Positions 34,417 to 45,430 of a stretch of DNA of 64,000 nucleotides are shown here, one piece after another. The stretch comes from Micromonospora sp045209745 (lineage in GTDB: Bacteria; Actinomycetota; Actinomycetes; Mycobacteriales; Micromonosporaceae): positions 5,022,001-5,086,000 of the forward strand of contig NZ_CP109273.1 of the NCBI RefSeq assembly GCF_045209745.1. Reading direction: 5' to 3'. A program made the translations under genes and the position numbers. How positions within the stretch are numbered: the stretch's first letter is position 1; each line of letters opens with the position of its first letter. The notes below the pieces were generated by a model. The model was not told the DNA's origin. It did not search any database and worked only from the letters and a program-made list of their open reading frames with translations.

Positions 34417-34995
34417 TCACCCCGCAGCGGTCTGGCCGAGCACCGCCCGCCGGAACGCAGCCGCATGCTCGTGCAGCGCCTCCGCGATCCGCGGTCCAGG
34501 GTCATCGACCGACGCGGATATCCGGCAATGCACGAACAGCGGACCCGGCTGACCTGCTGTTCGTCGCGCGACCGTCGCCGTGAGCTTGGCCGGCTCAGCG
34601 GTCGACATGACGTACGGGTAGCCCGCCGCTGATGCGATGCCGGCGAGGTCGTGGCGCTCGGAGTAGGTGGGTTGTCCGCCCGTCGAGGCGTACTGGCCAT
34701 CGTCCAGGACGATGTGCGTCAGGGGCAGTTCCGGCATGGAGCCGATGGTGCACAGCACCGAGGTGTTCATGAGAACACTGCCGTCCCCATCGATGATGAT
34801 GACCGGGCCGCCGGTGGCCGACGCGATTCCGGCGCCGATCGCTGCCGCCAGCCCCATTGATCCGGTCATGTAGAGGTTGTGGGGACGATGGCCCAGACTC
34901 TGCGCGATGCGTGAGGTGTATCCGGTTGTGCAGATCACCGGGATGGAACCGGCGGCGTCGAGGATTGCCGTGATCGCTTGCCGCTTGGATGTCAC
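34417..34995 (-). CDS. ThDP-dependent decarboxylase, beta (C-terminal) subunit
   Basis: This 192-residue ThDP-binding subunit carries the cofactor motif from GDGSVLMNTSVLCTIG to LDDGQYASTGGQPTYS and a SMGLAAAIGAGIA segment. It matches the C-terminal half of phosphonopyruvate or sulfopyruvate decarboxylases (ComE-like). The start is GTG 34995, overlapping the TGA of the alpha subunit (GTGA), which couples the two. Sulfopyruvate decarboxylase gives sulfoacetaldehyde; phosphonopyruvate decarboxylase gives phosphonoacetaldehyde. No PEP mutase is in the window, so which substrate is used is open. It is divergent from the NRPS/PKS operon and is probably part of it. Confidence 0.85.
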   Translation of the reverse strand: MTSKRQAITAILDAAGSIPVICTTGYTSRIAQSLGHRPHNLYMTGSMGLAAAIGAGIASATGGPVIIIDGDGSVLMNTSVLCTIGSMPELPLTHIVLDDGQYASTGGQPTYSERHDLAGIASAAGYPYVMSTAEPAKLTATVARRTAGQPGPLFVHCRISASVDDPGPRIAEALHEHAAAFRRAVLGQTAAG

Positions 34996-35519
34996 TTGGC
35001 GGCACCCCACCCGAAAAGGCCAGGCTTGATCAACAGCGCGGCGGTCCGTCCGGCGTTCACGTCGGCAAGTGCCGCCGTCACATCACCCTCCGGATCCGAC
35101 TCACCACATCGGTGTGCCGGAATTCCCATGGCCGTCAGCAGCCCCTCGGTAACGGCTCCCATGACAAGGTTTTCCTCGGTGGTGTCGAGATCCGTTCCCC
35201 GCATCCCGACCACGAGCAACATTGCGAGCCGGTACGGGAGCACCAAAGAGGCGAGGGCGTTGACGCTCTGCCCGAGGCCGGAGTTCTGCATCAGCACCAC
35301 CGGCGTACGCCCGGCCAGGCACGCGCCGGCGGCCATCGCCACCGCGGTGTCCTCGCGAACGACATTCTGTGTGGGGACGAGCTCGGTGAGCCGTTCGAGC
35401 AGTGGTGCCTGCAGGCCGTCCGGCGTGAAGTAGAAGGGTCCTGAAGCCCGTTGCGTCAGGCTCGTCGCCACCGCGTCTGCCACCTGGATACCGCTGCGGG
35501 CTGTCATTTCCAACGTCAT
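34992..35519 (-). CDS. ThDP-dependent decarboxylase, alpha (N-terminal) subunit
   Basis: This 175-residue subunit corresponds to the N-terminal PYR-type domain, with VVREDTAVAMAAGACLAGRT holding the catalytic Glu, and MQNSGLGQSVNALASLVLPY. It matches the ComD-like or N-terminal half of phosphonopyruvate decarboxylase. The split into two subunits is like sulfopyruvate decarboxylase and the two-gene enzymes of some phosphonate clusters. It precedes the beta gene with a 4-base overlap. An in-frame ATG four codons later is a possible alternative start; neither has a strong ribosome site. Confidence 0.85.
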   Translation of the reverse strand: MTLEMTARSGIQVADAVATSLTQRASGPFYFTPDGLQAPLLERLTELVPTQNVVREDTAVAMAAGACLAGRTPVVLMQNSGLGQSVNALASLVLPYRLAMLLVVGMRGTDLDTTEENLVMGAVTEGLLTAMGIPAHRCGESDPEGDVTAALADVNAGRTAALLIKPGLFGWGAAK

Positions 35520-36106
35520 CTGGGATCCAATCCGGGCCCGGCTCGTGGCCGATGGCTGGTTATGGGAGTTGCGGAGCCTTCATCCGGGTGGGACGCGGAC
35601 GAGTTGCGCCGGCCGTGGCCGTGTCGGCACCTTACCTCCCCGATCTTTGTTATCAGAGGGCGATGTCGATGTGATGCCAGCGGGGCCCGGCGCGGTCCAA
35701 GCCGGGTTCGCGGTCGGATGAGGGCAGATCGAGGCCCGAACCAGCAGGTATCATCAATGAAAATATTTAAATCTAGGGATCATTGGCCATTGTCTGACGG
35801 GTCGGACGAGGACGGATGAGCCGATTGAAATATGGCTACATTTACCGCAAATAGGCGCCTGGGCGGGCTTCGGCAATTCTTCTGATGACATGTGAACGGC
35901 GGACTACCAGGATGTGGGAATCCATGACATCATCGCCACTCGACGGCCTCCACTAGGGACGGTGTTCCTTGGCGTGGCCGTCCTGGTGGCCTGCGTCTGG
36001 CAGGTGCGCCGACTGGGGGGTCGGGGGAGACCAAATTGGCAATGCCAAGCTTTCGCGCGTCAATCATCGGCGCCCGGCACGCGGCGGCCTGGTCATCAGC
36101 GCCTCA
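35520..36106. promoter_or_regulatory. Divergent promoter region of the biosynthetic cluster
   Basis: 587 bases separate the decarboxylase genes (minus) from the plus-strand operon. Between about 35745 and 35885 the sequence is strikingly AT-rich for this genome (AAAATATTTAAAT at 35761), as expected of promoters. Three tiny plus-strand frames lie there: 35759-35819 (20 codons), 35813-35851 (12 codons) and 35833-35886 (17 codons). None has a strong ribosome site or known relatives. Confidence 0.5.
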
Positions 36107-37204
36107 ATGATCGATCCGCACATCACAGTCGTCGGCAGCGGCTCACTGGCCCGCTCCGTGTGCTTCTCGCTGGCGGCACTCTCTTCACCGGTGCCGGCAA
36201 CACCGATCCGGGTCACCGTGCTCGCACGGGGTGGAGCCGCAAGCGACATCGCTCGCATCTGCCAGATCCGCGCTGCGGTGACCGGTAGCGGCGTCACCTT
36301 CGTGGGCGAGGCGCTGCGCGACGAGGTCGATGCAATGGCGCGGCTTCAACCCGGCGTGCTGCTCTGCTGCGCGTCGGCTCAGTCCCCGTACGAGAAGACC
36401 ACCGCGCCGTCGGCGTGGACCAGCCTGATCGCGCGGGCGGGTTTCGGAGTCTCCTTGCCCCTGCAAGCCGCCCTAATCGTCCGGCTCGCTCGTGCCGCCG
36501 CGCAGGCCAGCCCGCAGACGATCATCGTCAACGGCTGCTTTCCCGATGCGGTGAACCCGCTCCTGGCCGCCCTCCAAGCCCCGATCACGTGCGGCATCGG
36601 CAACGTGTCGACCCTCGCGGCCTGCCTACAGGCCGCCATCGGCCTGCCCCACCAGGATGACCTGGCCCTGCTCGGCCACCACGTCCACCTTCTCCAGCCC
36701 GGGCGCCCGGAAGACGAGGTGCTGGCCTGGTACGCGGGGCAACCACTGCCCGACGTGACCAGCCTCCTGGGCCCTGCGCGCGCGATGGACCGACGCGAGC
36801 TCAACGCCATCGCAGGGCACGCCGCCGCCCGCCTGCTGCTCGCCCTCGTCACCGGTACCGAGGTCCACACCAATCTCCCCGGACCGCTCGGGCTCCCCGG
36901 CGGATATCCGGTCACCGTTGCCGAGGGATCCGTTACGTTGCGTCTCCCGCCGCACGTCACCCGTGCCGACGCGGTCGCGTGGAACCTGCGGGTCGGCCGC
37001 GCCGACGGTGTCGAGGTGGTCGGTGGACGGGTCGAGCACTCGCCGCAGGCGACCGATGCACTTGCGCCGTACCTGCCTGAACTGGCGGCGGGCTGGCCCG
37101 TCGCCGCCCTCGACGAGGTGATCGAGCGGCTGACCGAGCTACGACGACGGCTCCGACTGGCCCCTTCGGCCCCGCTCGTAGTCGCCGGGCCGGGCACGAC
37201 CTAA
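36107..37204 (+). CDS. NAD(P)-binding dehydrogenase-like protein
   Basis: This 365-residue protein starts with a Rossmann fold (ITVVGSGSLARSVCFSLAAL). Its layout resembles the lactate/malate dehydrogenase superfamily: an IIVNGCFPDAVNPLL segment in the place of the NPVD loop, a LLGHHVHLLQP segment that may hold the catalytic His, and a C-terminal helical-beta domain. The exact family is unsure; opine or saccharopine dehydrogenases are alternatives. It is the first gene of the plus-strand biosynthetic operon, 15 bases from the PLP enzyme, and probably supplies a precursor keto or hydroxy acid. The ATG 36107 start lacks a strong ribosome site. Confidence 0.6.
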   Translation: MIDPHITVVGSGSLARSVCFSLAALSSPVPATPIRVTVLARGGAASDIARICQIRAAVTGSGVTFVGEALRDEVDAMARLQPGVLLCCASAQSPYEKTTAPSAWTSLIARAGFGVSLPLQAALIVRLARAAAQASPQTIIVNGCFPDAVNPLLAALQAPITCGIGNVSTLAACLQAAIGLPHQDDLALLGHHVHLLQPGRPEDEVLAWYAGQPLPDVTSLLGPARAMDRRELNAIAGHAAARLLLALVTGTEVHTNLPGPLGLPGGYPVTVAEGSVTLRLPPHVTRADAVAWNLRVGRADGVEVVGGRVEHSPQATDALAPYLPELAAGWPVAALDEVIERLTELRRRLRLAPSAPLVVAGPGTT

Positions 37205-37219
37205 GGAGCATGAGCGAAG

Positions 37220-38586
37220 TTGAATTCGACAGTGTCAATGACGACCGGTCGTAACCTCATCGTTGACTACTACGACCTGATCGCCGCCGCCGTCACCCGG
37301 TGCGCGCCGCCACCAGCGGGCGCGTCCGGCACGCCGACCTTCGCGCCGGGGTTTGACCTGCCGGCGCTGACCGACAACGTCCGGGACTTCTTCGCGCCGG
37401 CGACCGCTGGCTGGCGTCGGCTGGGCGAGTACGGCGGCCACCCGGTCCAGTTCCTCGACCTCACCGGCAACCCGGGCACCCAGACGACGAAGACGTTTGC
37501 CTCACTGGTGATGGTGGCGCGGGCGGTCGAGCACATCCGGCGTACCGGTGAGGCGATCCGGATCGTCACCCCCACATCGGCGAACAAGGGCATCGCGCTG
37601 CGTGACGCGGTCGGCCGGGCCATCGAGGTCGGGCTGGTCGAACCCGATCAGCTCTCCGTCGTCGTGCTCGCTCCCGCCGCCACCCGCCACAAGTTCCGTC
37701 ACGACAGGCTTGCCGGCGACCCCGCGTTGCGAGCGGCGAACCCGTTGCTGCGCTACGTCGGCGGCGCCCCTGCGGACGTCAAGACACTCGGGCGTGCCTT
37801 CGTCGACAAGTACGCCGCGGAGGCGTACGACCGGCTCGGGATGAATCTCTGGTACTCACTGGACCTGCGCAACTACCTCGTCGCCGACGCTGCCCGGGCA
37901 GCCTTCGAGGCGGACGTCTCACCCGCGTCGGCGGCGCGACCGCGGTGGCATGCCCACTCGGTCTCCAGCGCGTACGGGCTGCTCGGCTACAACCTGGGCC
38001 GGGACGTACTCGAGGCGGCCGGCCGGGCCCGGCCCACTGATCGTCCAGGCTTCCTGCTCGTACAGCACCTGGGCACGCCCGACATGGTGCTCAGCCTGCG
38101 GTACGGCAGTTTCTCGCGGGCGAACATGCCGGCGTACCGGCTCGATCCGGCCAGCGGCGTGTCGGTGCAGGACGCCGATTCGCGGTTCCCGGCCATGACC
38201 GACGACCCGGCCGAGGTGCTCGACTCGACCTTCTACACCCACGAGCCAGCCACCTCCCCGGCGATGAACGAGCTCATCCGGCGATTCGGCGGCGACGGGA
38301 TCGTCGTGTCGCGGCGCGAGTGCCTGGAGCGCTACCCGATGCTGCGGGAGTGGTTCGACGGCGACAGCCCGAGGCTCCCGGCGGACCCGGCCGAGTTGCG
38401 GGAATGGTCCATCGTCATGGGACTGACCGGCGTGCTCAACGCCATCGACCGCGGGATGGTCCCCGAGGGGCACGAGATCGTCCTGCACGGCAGCGGCTGC
38501 TACGGCGGGAGCGACTTTGTCCCGGCCGAGGCGGACGTGGAGGTGTCCACCGTCGACGACATCGCCGCTGCGGTGTGGGCCGGACG

Positions 38587-38590
<4 letters not shown>
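37220..38590 (+). CDS. Fold-type-II PLP enzyme (DUF6002-like)
   Basis: This 456-residue protein has the pattern of threonine-synthase-type PLP enzymes. The likely PLP Lys is in GNPGTQTTKTFASLVMV, a substrate loop is PTSANKGIALRDAV, and a C-terminal phosphate or PLP-N1 segment is LHGSGCYGGSDF. It is distant from ThrC and may belong to the DUF6002 group found in natural-product clusters; that name is from memory. The expected reaction is beta- or gamma-elimination/replacement on an amino acid. The TTG start follows AAGGAG by 11 bases; in-frame GTG 37232 and ATG 37238 are alternatives. The stop overlaps the ATG of the next NRPS gene. Confidence 0.7.
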
Positions 38591-40514
<1,924 letters not shown>

Positions 40515-40518
<4 letters not shown>

Positions 40519-42269
40519 TCAGTCCCGACGACGACCGCATCGCGGTGATCGGCCTGGCCTGCCGGGTTCCGGGCGCCGCCGACGCCACCGCCCTGTGGCG
40601 TAACCTCCGCACCGGGGTCGACTCGGTGCGGAGGTTCTCTCGAGCCGAGGCAATCGCCGCCGGTGTGCCCGCCGAGGTCGTCGACGACGAGAGCTTCGTG
40701 CCGGCGTTCGGCCACCTCGATGGGCTCACCGATTTCGACGCCGCACTGTTCGGTTACCGCGATGACGAGGCAGCGCTGCTCGATCCACAGCACCGGCTCT
40801 TCCTCGAGGTCGCCTGGTGGGCCATGGAAGACGCCGGCTACGGTCGGGCCGAAGCGACCACCCAGGTCGGTGTGTTCGGTGGCTGCGGCGTCAACCGGTA
40901 CCTTCGTCACCACCTGCTCGGCAATCCAGCGGTAGGACCGGCGAATGGGTTCTGCGACGACTGGGACGAGATCCTGGCCGGTGCCTCCAGCGACTACCTG
41001 CCGACCCGTGCGGCGTACGCGCTCGGGCTGAACGGGCCGGCGGTTGCCATCCAGAGCGCCTGTTCCTCCTCACTGGTCGCGGTCTGCCAGGCGGCGCAGA
41101 GCCTGCTCGACTTTCGGTGCGACGTGGTGGTGGCGGGCGGCGCGTCGGTGGTCTCCACGCATCAGGCCGGCTACCGGCACCGCACGGGTGGGACGCTTGC
41201 GGCCGACGGAGTGTGCCGGCCGTACGACGCGGACGCCACCGGGCAGGTTTTCGGCAACGGGGCAGGGGCGGTCGTCCTCAAGCGGCTCGGTGACGCCGTG
41301 GACGACGGCGACCACATCTACGCCGTACTCGCCGGCTGGGCGGTCAACAACGACGGTGCCGATCGCGGCGCCTTCACCGTACCCGGGGTCGTCGGCCAGA
41401 GCGCGGTGGTCGCCGAGGCGCTCACCGCGGCCGACTGGCGTCCGGACGACCTCAGCTTCATCGAAGGTCACGGCAGCGGCACCGCGGTCGGGGACGCGAT
41501 CGAGGTCGACGCGCTGACCCGGGCGTTCCGGACCGGCACGGCCCGCCGTGGCTTCTGCGTGCTCGGCTCGCTGAAATCGAACGTGGGCAACCTCGACGCG
41601 GCTGCCGGTGTGGCTGGCTTGATCAAGACCGTTCTGGCGGTGCACCACGGCGTTCTCCCGGGAACCCCGCACTTCACCCGGGCGCATCGCGGCGTGGACC
41701 TCGAGAGCGGCCCGTTCGTCGTCAGCACCGACGCGCGGCCGTGGACGGGTACCCGCCGTGCCGGCGTCAGCTCGTTCGGGCTCGGCGGCACCAACGCGCA
41801 CGTCCTCGTCGAACAGGCTCCGACGCCGCTCGCGTCCGACGACAACGCCGACTGGGCACTGCTCCCGCTCAGTGCCGCCACCGACGAGGCGCTGCGGGCT
41901 CTCGCCGCCCGACTGGCGGACCACCTCGCCGGCGAACCGGGCGACGTACCCGCCGGCGCGGCATGGTCCCTCACCGACGTGGCGTACACGCTCGCCGCCG
42001 GCCGACGGCGGCTGGCTCGCCGCGAGGCGGTCGTCGTGCGGGACATCGCGCAGGCGGTGGAGGCGCTGCGCGCCGTCGCCGCCGGACAGGCCCCGGCCCT
42101 GCCGGCGGAGGTGCCGGGGGAGTTCCGTGACCAGGCAACCGGGTGGCGTGCCGGCGGAGACCCTCCGGTGGGGCCCGGTCGGCGGGTACCGCTACCGGGC
42201 TACCCGTTCCAGCGCCAGCGGCACTGGATCGACCGGGTGGGCGCTCCGCAGTTCGCCGGGGGGCGGTAG
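40515..42269 (+). CDS. Stand-alone ketosynthase, no AT, altered active site
   Basis: This 584-residue protein is a type I ketosynthase followed by a linker. The Cys is present in IQSACSSSLVAV (about residue 183) and the first His in IEGHGSGTAVGD, but the second His is replaced by Asn in KSNVGNLDAAAG (NxGH to NxGN, about residue 358). The C-terminal 120 residues include PGYPFQRQRHWID, the motif normally found after an AT domain, but the AT is missing. It may be a non-elongating KS (KS0), a transferase, or a degenerate module. It starts at ATGA and ends at TAGTG, shared with both neighbours. Confidence 0.85.
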
Positions 42270-45200
42270 TGGGCGCCGCAACGTCGCCGGCCCGGACCGT
42301 ACGGTGGTTCACCGGGTTGGGGGGCCGCACCGGCGGCGCCGAACTGCTGCTGTGCCTGCCACCGGCCGGCGCGGGCCCGAGCAGCTTCCGCGACTGGCCG
42401 GCGTGCCTGCCCGCCGCGATCGAGATGCAGGTGTTGGCCCTTCCCGGCCGTGAGGCGCGGATCGACGAGCCGCCGGAGTTCACCCTCGACCAGGTGGTCG
42501 ACGCGGTATGGCAGTGCGCCGACCGGCCGTTCACGATGTACGGGCACAGCCTCGGCGGCCTCCTCGCCTTCGAGGTGGTCCGCGAGCTGCGCCGGCGTCG
42601 GGGCCCGATGCCTCGCCGGCTCTACCTCGGGGCGACCCGGCCACCGCACCTGCCCAAGACCATGGCCGAGCTGGCCGACGCGCCGGAGCGGGAGCTGCTG
42701 GCCCGCATCGAAGCCATGGGTGGGCTGCCCGAGATCGTCCGGGCGAACCGAGAGTTGCGCGAGATCTTCGTCCCCGTGCTCCGCGCCGACCTGCGGTGGT
42801 TGAGCCGGTACGTGTACCGCGACGAGGAACCGTTGCCGGTGCCGCTGGTCTGCATCGCCGGCCGCGGCGACGTCGATGCGGGGCCGAGTCACATGCGCGA
42901 ATGGGCGAGGCACACCACGGAGGAGTTCGTTCTGCAATCCGTCGACAGCGGACACATGTTCCTTCAGGACCGGGCGCCCGAGGTCGCCGCGCTCGTCGCC
43001 ACCGACCTGCTGAGGAGTGCCGAGAACGGTTCCGGGGACGAGAGCGGTCGTACCGTCGCGCCGAGTGTGTCGGCCCGTCAACCCGTGCCGGCGGACCATC
43101 TCGTGCCGCTCGGCAGTGGTGGATGGGCGGTGTGGCGCGAAGCGGTCCTGCGCGCGGCGGGGTTCCCCGCCGAGGACGTGCTGCGCCTGTCCGCACCGGA
43201 ACTGGCCGCCGTCGCCGATGACCACCTCGACGGCGCGGCGACCGGGGAGCAGCTGCGTGCTGCCCTTTCCACCACGGTCGGCGGCACCAGCAAGGTGATC
43301 TACGACTTGGCTGGTGATCCACGCTTCCGCGAGGCGGTGACGTGGCAGAACCTCAACGCCCTGGTCGCGCTCGATGCGGTGCGCCGGGGTGGGCCGGACG
43401 AACGCAGTCACGACAAGCGTCGCGCCCGGGAGCAGGTCATCGGGCGCTACTGGCAGCGATACGCCGCGAAGAACGACACCATCGGGTTCTTCGGGCCGAT
43501 CTGCTGGGTGGGCATCTCCGCCACGGACGCCACCACGGTCACCCCGGGCCCGGCCCTGACTCGGGAGCGGATGGTGACCTTCGAGTGGCGGGCGCTGAAC
43601 GCCTTCGGCGACCGGCTCGCCGCCGATCCGGCGATACGGCCCTGGCTGCCCGCAGGTCTGCACGTGCACCTCTGGCGCGACGGCGACGGGCGGGTCCTGC
43701 GGCCGACGGCGCCGCCGGTGGAGCTCTCCCCGGCCGAAGCCGCCGTCGTCGACCGGCTCGACGGGCGACGTCCCGTCATCCAGGTGGCGGCGGAGCTCGT
43801 GGCGCAGGAGCCGGAGCGCGGGTCGGGACTGCGCAAGATGGACGACGTCTACCTGGTGCTCGACCAACTTGTCGAGCGGGGCCTGGTGTGGTGGGGTTGC
43901 GACCTGCCGATGGACGGGGGTGCGGAAGCGCGGCTGGCGGAACTGATCGACGGCATCGGCGACCAGGACATCCGGACGGCGGTCGCGGCCGACTTCGCCC
44001 GACTACGCGCCGCTCGGGATGCGGTCGCGGACGCCGCGGCCGATCCCGATCGGTTGCGTGCCGCCCTGGACGTGTTGCACGCCACGTTCGTCGCGGTGAC
44101 CGGCGCGCCGGCTCTGCACCGTGAGGGCGAGACGTACGCGGGCCGGGCGGTCTGTTACGAGGACACCGTCCGTGACCTCGACGTCGAACTGGGCGCATCG
44201 GTGCTCGATGGCTTCGCCGCCCCACTCGGCGTACTTCTCCAGGTGGCGCGCTGGCTGACCGTCGAACTCGCCGGCGCCTACGGTGCCGCCTTCCGGGGCC
44301 TTCACGAGGAGCTCGCGGCGGAGCTCGGTACGGCCGAGGTGCCCTTCGCCGAGCTGTGGTATTTGGCCCAGGGCCTGCTGTTCGGTGAGGGTGATCGGCC
44401 GGTCGACGCGGTGTCGACGGAGCTGGCGGCACGCTTCGCCGCCCTCGCCGGCCTCGACGACGTTCCGCCGGGCACCAGCGCGTTGCGGTTGCGCGCGGCG
44501 GACCTGGCCGAGCGGGTCGCCGAGGTGTTCCCGGCGAGCCGTCCGGGCTGGTCGGCGGGACGGATTCACAGCCCCGACCTGCAATTCTGTGCGGACAGCT
44601 TGGCGGCGCTGACCCGGGGCGACTGCCTCGCCGTCCTCGGCGAGCTGCACGCAGCATGGTCCACCCTGGACAGCGGGGTCTTCGTCTCCGGTCACGAGGC
44701 GCCCGACCGGCTGCGCGACTGGCTCGCCACCGACCTCGGCACCGGCCGGGTGCGGCTGTTGTTCCCCTCGTCGTCGCCGAGGCTCACCGCCCGGGTCGGT
44801 TTCCGGCTGCACCACCACACCGACACCCGGCTCGGGTTCCTTCCCGCGCCGGGGGCTGACACCCGGCTCGTGCCGATCACCGCCTTGCGGGTCCGCGACG
44901 TGGCCGGCGAGCTGCTCGTGCACGGCCCTGACCGGCCCCCCATACCGCTGGTGGAGATGTTCAGCGAGCTGCTGTCGATGCACGCGTCGGAGGCGTTCAA
45001 GCTGGTCAGCACGGCGGCACACACACCCCGGATCCTGATCGATCGGCTGGTGGTGGTCCGGGAGACCTGGCGGACGACGGCCGATGAGTCCGGGCTGGCC
45101 GACGCCACCGGCAGCCTCGGGCGCTATCTCGCGGTCCGACGTTGGCGGCGCGCGCTCGGCCTGCCCGAACAGGTCTACGTGAAGCTCGCGACCGAGATCA

Positions 45201-45430
45201 AGCCCTGTTACGTGGACCTGTCCAGCCCGCTGTTCGCCTCGTCGCTGTGTGCGATGGTGCGTGGCGCGCGGCAGCGCGCCGGTGGCGAAACCACGCTCGT
45301 CGTGAGCGAGGCGCTGCCCGGGCCGCACCAGTCCTGGGTTCCCGACGCACACGGCCGCCGATACCAGTCCGAGCTGCGGTTTCAGGTGGTCGATCCGGCG
45401 CGGCCTCGCACCTGGGGAGAAGAACAGTGA
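42269..45430 (+). CDS. Thioesterase fused to LanB-type dehydratase N-domain
   Basis: The first 250 residues of this 1053-residue protein are a type II thioesterase (LLLCLPPAGAGPSSFRDW, nucleophile in FTMYGHSLGGLLAF, His in VDSGHMFLQD). From about residue 275 to the end lies a lanthipeptide-dehydratase N-terminal (Lant_dehydr_N) domain, with PRFREAVTWQNLNALVALDA, IGRYWQRYAAKNDTIGFFGP, PRILIDRLVVVRETWR and VYVKLATEIKPCYVDLSSPL. The C-terminal elimination (SpaB_C) domain of full LanB enzymes is absent. LanB N-domains use aminoacyl-tRNA (Glu-tRNA in NisB) to acylate Ser/Thr, and small relatives append amino acids. The start is GTG 42269 in a TAGTG overlap. Such a fusion in an NRPS/PKS operon is very unusual. 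Confidence 0.88.
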   Translation: MGAATSPARTVRWFTGLGGRTGGAELLLCLPPAGAGPSSFRDWPACLPAAIEMQVLALPGREARIDEPPEFTLDQVVDAVWQCADRPFTMYGHSLGGLLAFEVVRELRRRRGPMPRRLYLGATRPPHLPKTMAELADAPERELLARIEAMGGLPEIVRANRELREIFVPVLRADLRWLSRYVYRDEEPLPVPLVCIAGRGDVDAGPSHMREWARHTTEEFVLQSVDSGHMFLQDRAPEVAALVATDLLRSAENGSGDESGRTVAPSVSARQPVPADHLVPLGSGGWAVWREAVLRAAGFPAEDVLRLSAPELAAVADDHLDGAATGEQLRAALSTTVGGTSKVIYDLAGDPRFREAVTWQNLNALVALDAVRRGGPDERSHDKRRAREQVIGRYWQRYAAKNDTIGFFGPICWVGISATDATTVTPGPALTRERMVTFEWRALNAFGDRLAADPAIRPWLPAGLHVHLWRDGDGRVLRPTAPPVELSPAEAAVVDRLDGRRPVIQVAAELVAQEPERGSGLRKMDDVYLVLDQLVERGLVWWGCDLPMDGGAEARLAELIDGIGDQDIRTAVAADFARLRAARDAVADAAADPDRLRAALDVLHATFVAVTGAPALHREGETYAGRAVCYEDTVRDLDVELGASVLDGFAAPLGVLLQVARWLTVELAGAYGAAFRGLHEELAAELGTAEVPFAELWYLAQGLLFGEGDRPVDAVSTELAARFAALAGLDDVPPGTSALRLRAADLAERVAEVFPASRPGWSAGRIHSPDLQFCADSLAALTRGDCLAVLGELHAAWSTLDSGVFVSGHEAPDRLRDWLATDLGTGRVRLLFPSSSPRLTARVGFRLHHHTDTRLGFLPAPGADTRLVPITALRVRDVAGELLVHGPDRPPIPLVEMFSELLSMHASEAFKLVSTAAHTPRILIDRLVVVRETWRTTADESGLADATGSLGRYLAVRRWRRALGLPEQVYVKLATEIKPCYVDLSSPLFASSLCAMVRGARQRAGGETTLVVSEALPGPHQSWVPDAHGRRYQSELRFQVVDPARPRTWGEEQ

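Noticed and set aside
37210..37254. 14-codon ORF (MSEVEFDSVNDDRS) just after AAGGAG in front of the PLP enzyme
   Set aside because: The ribosome site is only one base from its ATG and the frame overlaps the real gene start; it is probably accidental.
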